Assembly (NCBI GenBank): GCA_037693485.1
Contig: CM075344.1
Location: 40,334,501-40,398,500, forward strand
DNA: 64,000 nucleotides
Source: Kitagawia praeruptora
Lineage: Eukaryota > Streptophyta > Magnoliopsida > Apiales > Apiaceae
Direction of reading: 5' to 3'
The notes beneath the pieces were generated by a model, which had not been told where the DNA came from, did no database searches, and was given only the letters and a program-made list of their open reading frames with translations. Position numbers and translations under genes: made by a program. Below are positions 57,310-64,000 of this stretch, in pieces (the first letter of the stretch is position 1; each line of letters starts with the position of its first letter).

Positions 57310-60300
57310 GGTGTTGAGCAGGTTGAACGAGTAACCTGGATCTTGGACAGTGGATGTTCAAGGCATATGACTGGTGACAGAACCCTGCTGACAAATGTGG
57401 TGGAAAAGGCTGGCCCAGTAGTTACCTTTGAAGATAACAACAAAGGTAGAACTGATGGATATGGCAGACTTGAAGCTGGAAATGTTATCATTGAGAAAGT
57501 GTCCTTTGTAAAAGGACTTGAGCATAATTTGCTTTGTATCAGTCAATTCTGTGATAAGGGATTTGAAGTCCACTTTAATAAGAAGAGTTGTCTGATTTCA
57601 CACAAGAGAAGTGATCAACCATCTCTTACAGGAGTCAGAAAAACTAAACTTGTACGTAGCCAATATGAACACTGGAAGCACTGAAGAAATCAACTGCTTC
57701 TACTCTAAAGCATCCAAAGATGAAAGCTGGCTATGGCACAAGAAACTTTCTCATCTAAATTTCAAAACAATGAACTCTCTGGTTAGAAGAGAGTTGGTGA
57801 GAGGTTTACCTTCAATGGAGTTCACACAAGAAGGACTATGTGATGCATGTCAAAAAGGCAAGCTTAAAAAGGGCAACTCACAGGAGCACTACCACATCTT
57901 CAATAACTGAACCTCTACAATTACTTCATATGGATTTGTTTGGTCCAGTTAATGTGATGTCAATATCAAAGAAAAGATATGCTCTTGTGATTGTTGATGA
58001 TTTTTCAAAATACACATGGGTCCTGTTTCTGAATTCTAAAGATGAGACTCCACAACTGGTGATTGATCACATCAAGTTGATTGAGCTGGATTCTAAGTAT
58101 CCAGTGAGAGCTATAAGATCGGATAATGGAACTGAATTCAAGAATGCAATTCTAAATGATTTCTGCACTAAGAAGGGTATAACCAGACAGTACTCAGCTC
58201 CAAGAACTCCTCAGCAAAATGGGGTAGTGGAAAGAAAGAATAGAACCTTGATTGAAGCTGCACGTACTATGTTAAGTGAATCAAGGCTTCCATTGTACTT
58301 TTGGGCTGAAGCTGTCAACACTGCATGCTATACCCAGAATCGAACTTTTATCAACAAAGACTTGATGAAGACACCATATGAAGCTATGACTGAAAAGAAA
58401 CCAACACTCAAATACTTTCATGTATTTGGAGCAAAATGTTTTGTGCTTAAAGAAGGAGATGATCAAGGTGGGAAATTTGAGGCCAAAGCACATGAAGCAA
58501 TTTTTATTGGTTATACAAGAAGAGCTTACAGGGTGTACGTGATTGATCAATAGAAAATGAGTGAAAGTGTCAATGTAACATTTGATGACACTAAACTCCC
58601 TAGTATCCAAACTGAGGATTCATCTGAAAAGCTATCTTTTAATGACATGACAGATCCAGATTCAGATGATGACAATCCACCTGATGTTTTTGCTGATGCT
58701 AATGACAACAATGATAATAATGATGATGATCAGGATAATGGTGGTGAAAACAATGATAATAATGGAGATACACGTGACACTCTTGAACAATCATCTAGTC
58801 AACCTGGCAACAACTCAGGGGGAGATAATGAAGGATCAACTAGTCATACTCAACATCACAATGAAGAACAAGGTGAATCATCAAGATTAAATCTTCCAAG
58901 ACAAACAGTTTGGAATAGAGCTCATCCTTTTGAGCTGATTATTGGTGATCCAGATGTTGGAGTCAAAACTAGAAGTGCTACTCAAAATCAATGTAACTAT
59001 TCAGGGTTTCTATCTGAAATGGAACCTAAGAAAATTGAGGAAGCTCTTTCTGATCCTGATTGGGTGATTGCTATGCAAGATGAACTCAATCAATTCAAAC
59101 AACAAGAAGTATGGAAACTGGTACCCAGACCCAAAGACAGGAAAGTGGTTGACACAAGGTGGGTATTCAGAAACAAACTTGATGAAGATGGGACAGTGAC
59201 GAGAAATAAAGCAAGACTGGTAGCAAAGGGTTATTCACAAGCTAAAGGCATTGATTATGATGAAACCTACGCTCCAGTGGCAAGACTTGAGGCTATCAGA
59301 ATATTCTTGGCATTCGCAGCATTCTCAAACTTTAAGGTTTATCAAATGGATGTCAAGAGTGCTTTTCTGAATGGTAAGCTAGATGAAGAGGTATATGTTG
59401 AACAGCCCCTGGCTTTGAAGATCCAGAATTCATGGATTATGTCTACTTTCTCTTCAAGGCAATTTATGGTCTCAAGCAAGCACCAAGGATATGGTATGAC
59501 ACTCTATCTGAATTCTTACTTGAAAATGGATTTGTTAGAGGTGTCATAGACAAAGCTCTCTTCACAAAGAAACATAAGAATGATACAATTTTAGTTCAAA
59601 TCTATGTGGACGATATAATATTCGGGTCTACTAATGTTCTTCTTTGCAAGAAATTTGCTAAGTTAATGCAGGGTAAGTTTGAAATGAGCATGATGGGTGA
59701 GCTGAAGTTCTTTCTTGGATTGCAAGTAAGTCAAAGGACAGATGGAATATTTATCCGTCAATCCAAGTTTGTCAAAGAGCTTCTCAAGAAATATCAAATG
59801 GAGGACTCATCTTCAGCAAGAACACCATCATCTACAGCTGTTAAATTTGGAGCATGTGAAAATTCTGCTAAGGTAGATATCACAAGCTATAGAGGTATGA
59901 TAGGCTCATTACTTTACCTTACTGCAAGTAGACCAGATATTATGTATGTTACGTGCTTATGTGCAAGGTTCCAAGCAGATCCTAGAGATGTTCATCTTAT
60001 TGCTATGAAATGAATCTTGAGATATCTTAAGGGTACGCATAATTTAGGTATCTGGTACCCTAAAGAATCTGGTTTTAACCTTGTTGGATATACAGATTCA
60101 GATTATGCAGGAAGTGTTGTAGATAGGAAAAGCACCTCTGGGAGTTGTCAATTCCTAGGTGGCAGGTTGGTTTCCTGGTACAACAAGAAACAGCAAACAG
60201 TCTCCAACTCCACAGCTGAAGCTGAATACATAGCTGCTGGAAGCTGTTGTGCACAGATCTTATGGATTAGGAATCAGCTAAGAGATTATGGCGTTGTACT

Positions 60301-60554
60301 TGACAGGATTCCTATCCTGTGTGACAATACAAGTGTCATAGCAATCTCCAAACAATCCTGTGCAGCATACAAGGACCAAGCACATTGACATCAGGTATCA
60401 TTTTATTCGAGAGCATGTCATGAATGGTATCGTGGAGTTACATTTTGTACCCACGGAAGAACAAACAGCAGATATTTTTACTAAGTCTCTTGATGAATCC
60501 ACATTCACCAGAATTGTTGGTGAATTGGGTATGTTAAATAGTCCTAGTAATTAA
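57310..60554 (+). pseudogene. element C pol: protease, integrase, RT, RNase H, multiply broken
   Basis: Protease LDSGCSRHMTG lies near 57340-57375. GAG-pre-integrase (WHKKLSHLNFK, about 57735-57770) is in a second frame. Integrase (HMDLFGPVN, SDNGTEFKN, PQQNGVVERKNRT) is in a third frame from about 57890. RT runs from about 59080 with KARLVAKGYSQ, MDVKSAFLNG and YVDD near 59606, and RNase H from about 60080 with YTDSDYAG and STAEAEY. Frameshifts lie near 57600-57660, 57840-57890, 59405-59430 and 60345-60360. In-frame stops lie at 58551-58553 and 60011-60013. Catalytic motifs survive, but the polyprotein cannot be made. Confidence 0.9.
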
Positions 60555-61290
60555 ACTAGTTAATATCTGAGGTTTGCTCTTTAATAATTTAAAAGTGATT
60601 ACTTTGTTAATATTTGTTATTAAAATCACTTGTATAATTATTTTATCGACTTATCTTATTGCTTGTTAATTCTCAAATTATTGTCATTATCTTCTTAATA
60701 TATTCCTACTTACTTCTTTTAATTTTAGAATATTGTCATTTTCTCTAAAAATATTTTTCTCAAATTTTACAAGTTAAAATTAGTGAGAAATCTATTTTTG
60801 TTGAAAATTACTTTTGAATATTTGTGTTGATTTAATAAGTCATATTTTCTCTTTAAATGATTTTCTATAAGAAAGTTATTTTATTAAGAAAATACATAGA
60901 TTTATTAATTTACTACAAATATTTATGAAAATAGTTAATAGTTTAATTTATTCAATATTTTGTAGTGTTTGTACTTTTGTTATTAATGTTTGATTTCATA
61001 AAAAGGATAACCTATGGTATTTTTAGTATTTTCTATTTTCTGTTTAGCTATTTTTAAGTAGTTATATTGTTGTAATATTTTTGTAAATTATTTTCTTTTA
61101 TTTCTAATATTCTGTAAATATTATTAATACAGTTATTTTTGAATAATAAAAAAAATCGTATTTTTCTTTTCTTTTTAGTTTTTATTTAATATTATTATTA
61201 TGTATATTATTTCTTATTTTTGTATATTATTTTTCATGTGTATATAAATAGTTTGTAAAGTTTTTCAGTTTAGTCACTATACTTTCAAAA
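60555..61290 (+). other. element C spacer between pol and env-like region
   Basis: Very AT-rich, non-coding spacer comparable to that of element B at 17406-18129. Confidence 0.6.
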
Positions 61291-61299
61291 CTTACAAAC

Positions 61300-63250
61300 A
61301 TGTCACTGTATTTGGTTCTTTTGTTGTTCTTCTGTTTGACACACACATAACCTGCAGTTTTAATTCTAATTCTTTGTTGTGTTGTTGTTGTTGACAGACT
61401 TTCTTATATAGGACCATTGTTGGCATCAAAATGGTATATGTCAATTCAATTGTTTAGGAACTAACGTTTGATTTTCAGGTTCTAACAATTGGAAGACTGG
61501 ACCTAACAAGTGTTAACAAGTGGTAACAATTGGTATCTAACATACATGATCTAAAACATGATAAAATAGTTTTGTTTGTATTGGTTTAAACATTAACATT
61601 CATTAATTTGATTAATATTTATTGTTAATTGGATTTTTGTTTATGTTTTTGTTTAGTAAAACCGGCTCAAGATCTATATCTTTCCCATAACTCAAAATTT
61701 CTTTCTACAGCTGTGATTGCTTACATTGTAAATATTTTGAAACCACAACTGTATATCTTTTTAAAGATAAAAATGCATTCTATCTATATATTGCTCATAT
61801 TCTGTGATGCAGGTTCATCTAAATGGAGTTTTGTTTTCTCACATGATTAGTCATGAGGTTGTAAACCCAACAACTTTTATCCCAGACTACAGTCAAACTC
61901 AAACACATTCTATCTTACCCCCTAAAAGGAAGTAACCTATCAGACTAGAGGTCACCAGGGAGTAACTGCAACTGATGCAGCAAATAAGGATGTGTGAGAT
62001 ACTCAGTTGGAGAGTCACTACCTTATACACTAACCAAAATATTTCATATGCACAAGTGAGATTGCACACACTAAGGATGAATTGACAGAAACCTGTAATC
62101 CAACCATTTTACGGTTAGGATTATAAGTTAAAGGTTCTTTAATGAACCAAGTGTTTTCACAGACATTAGAAGGGAATCTTGATCTCAATGCTAAATTTAC
62201 AGATCATTGTTTACCTTCTCAGAATTCAAATATGAAAATCCTAAAAAGGGAAAACTAGCAACTTGTAGATTATGACTCAGATTCGTCTGACGAGCCTAAT
62301 GAGGATTTGGGATTTGCGAACTCCCATTGCACCACCACTGACCTCTCTTGAAGGGGCTAGGGTGATTTTTTCTTGCAGACACACTAAAGGATGTTGGAGC
62401 TATGAGTAATATGAGTGATACACCAGTGAGCAAGAGTGTAAACACAGAGAGAAGTGAGACACTCAACACAAATGAGTGGAGAGAAGAGTGAAACACTTGT
62501 GAGGTACACTAAACACTATCACATGCACACTCACAGTGAGGAAGAAAACGAAACTTCCTTTCTAACAAAGAACTCTATAATTGGTACAACTACTTTGTCA
62601 ACTAGTTGATTGGAGGATTCCTCAACTAAGGGGGAGAAGTAAAGGGTACAAGAAAAAGGAGAGTAAGTTAGAAAGGGGGAGCTTTTACAGACTGTGCTTA
62701 GGAAGAGAAGCAAGTCAAGTTACTAAGGGGGAGCCATAGATGGAAAAGTAAGGGGAGATTCAGTTGAGAAGAAAGGGGAGATATAAGGAGAAGCTTACAT
62801 CACAATACTATTCCATTAGTCTTTCAATGTACTATGTATAAAGGCTAACTGGAGGAGTAGTAGATTTCCTAGAAGTTATAGAAATGGTATTGATTCACCA
62901 TTGTCTACATAGTAGGAACAGTTTTTTTTCTTTAGTGAGAAAAGCTGTGTCAGAGAAGGGAAGTGATTGTAAATCAAGAACTGCTGATAATCACCAATGT
63001 AAGATGTGAAGGATTATCAGACAGAGATATGAAGAATCAGAAATGAAGATGAGTTATCTATTGAATATCAGTTCAGTGCTAGAGGAACAATCATCTATCA
63101 TTTCATCTACTGAGGATTCTGGAAATGTTATATTTAAACCAGAGAAATTTTTTTAACGTACTATTTACTAAGCTCTTGAATGCTTAATCTTTTTCTTGTT
63201 TAAGTGAGTTAGTTGAGTTATCCTCTAGGTATTTGCTTGTTATTGTCTAA
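61300..63250 (+). pseudogene. element C env-like remnant
   Basis: A probable start (MSLYLVLLLFF, ATG 61299-61301) is soon closed by a stop. Downstream, frames are short and broken, but MNQVFSQTLEGNL near 62140-62180 matches the env-like ORF of element B (MNQVSSQTYEGNL), and the GGGGCTAGG...GATTT block near 62353 matches 34670. GGGGGAG purine blocks recur at 62630-62760. So the third ORF existed but is beyond expression here. The role of this ORF in plants is unproven. Confidence 0.55.
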
Positions 63251-63256
63251 CAAACA

Positions 63257-63268
63257 AATAGGGGAGAT
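63257..63268 (+). promoter_or_regulatory. polypurine tract of element C
   Basis: AATAGGGGAGAT directly before the 3' LTR start, equal in layout to AATAGGGGGAGAT in element B. Confidence 0.85.
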
Positions 63269-64000
63269 TGAAAGGCATATGATGTAGCCTATTTATATTT
63301 CGAGGATACAACTCAACTTAAACAAGATTATAGTAGTAAATAGTAATAGACTGTCACAAGGAATCTCAGAATGTAATATCTGTCAGAAGAAAAAGATCAA
63401 GGTCAATCTACAGACTTGAAGAATTACTACATTGAAAGAATCTCAGACATCTGAACAAGCCTCAGTGGAGTATTAGTCAAGAAGTGGATTTGTTTAAAGT
63501 GATAGAGATTTCGAAGGTGACCGAGACAGTACAGAAGAATTAAAGAGAGAGGGAGGAGAAAAGAAAAGGAACCAGATTTTAAAGTCAATATATGAAAAAC
63601 AGTCATTGCGGTTAGTCACTCATGAACCAGACAGTACATCGAGTGTCAACATTAAACAGTGGTTGTTCATCATTAACTTCAGTGGTTCAAGCTATCAAGA
63701 CTGGTATGAGAGAAAATCATTGTGCAAGCAACAGAAGTGCTAAATTAATTAACCACAAGGATTTTACTATCAAGTGGACTGGCTGTGAGGAAAAAGATTT
63801 ATCACAAAGAAATGCAAAGTGATATATTCTTAATGCTGAAACTCCGGTTAGAATTGTTGTATTTTTTGCTAAGCAAAAGGAGTCCGGTTCCAGACGCTCA
63901 GGTAACCGCGGCTTAGAGCTTAAGGATTTATTTATATTAATAAATATTTTATTTAACTAGAAAATTATATTTATAAATATCTAATAATATTAGATATTTA
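63269..64000 (+). repeat. 3' LTR of copia element C, cut by window end
   Basis: Aligns with 52953-53685 of the 5' LTR. The open frame at 63622-63822 is the same LTR-borne frame as 53305-53505 and is not a gene. About 1.1 kb of LTR should lie beyond the window. Confidence 0.9.

Larger units (their letters stand above)
52953..64000 (+). mobile_element. Ty1/copia element C (SIRE-like), running off the window end
   Basis: 5' LTR (52953-54821), initiator-Met primer site (54824-54836), gag (54920-57291), broken pol (57310-60554), env-like remnant region (61290-63250), polypurine tract (63257-63268) and start of the 3' LTR (63269 onward). Structure is complete as far as visible but the coding region is dead. 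The right target duplication is outside the window. Confidence 0.92.

Overview
The window is nuclear DNA from a flowering plant, most likely a eudicot. It is AT-rich and is built almost entirely of transposable elements: Ty1/copia of Angela-like and SIRE-like type, Ty3/gypsy of Tekay/Del-like type, a deleted Athila-like element, an L1-type LINE, tRNA-derived SINEs and many short inverted-repeat (MITE) elements. I see no bacterial or viral genome, no CRISPR array and no rRNA. The species cannot be read from the sequence. The only recognisable host-type gene is a broken F-box gene at 8310-9459.

Layout: 1-3605 is the 3' half of an Angela-like copia element, with pol remnants, polypurine tract and 3' LTR. 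3606-13640 is intergenic DNA holding the F-box gene and several small elements: a foldback element, a PIF/Harbinger-like MITE with TCA target duplication, a hAT MITE, two tRNA-derived SINE copies, an Emigrant/pogo-like element and a second hAT-type family. 13740-36541 is a 5'-truncated SIRE-like copia element (element B) whose env-like third ORF is split by a 15.5-kb Tekay-like gypsy element on the minus strand (18470-33986). The two 4.66-kb LTRs of that gypsy element align without a net length change and I saw only three differences, so it inserted very recently. It carries an extra 263-codon ORF upstream of gag.

36542-42340 is a MITE-dense block with two clear element-in-element nestings. 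42344-45125 is an L1-type LINE remnant split by a solo LTR, followed by a second solo LTR (45310-45903). 46332-46640 is an unexplained tandem duplication, followed by a Stowaway MITE. 47091-52567 is a minus-strand Athila-like element that has lost nearly all of gag-pol. From 52953 to beyond the window end lies a complete-structure but coding-dead SIRE-like element (element C), with a 1.87-kb LTR containing a minisatellite.

The genes do not form a host pathway. Each element carries its own gag, protease, integrase, reverse transcriptase and RNase H, and all but the gypsy element are visibly broken. The short elements have no transposase and would have depended on enzymes encoded elsewhere. The most unusual items are the extra gypsy ORF, the missing terminal bases and target duplication at the gypsy right junction, the LTR minisatellites, and the two related SIRE env-like ORFs. 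I found no convincing new functional system.
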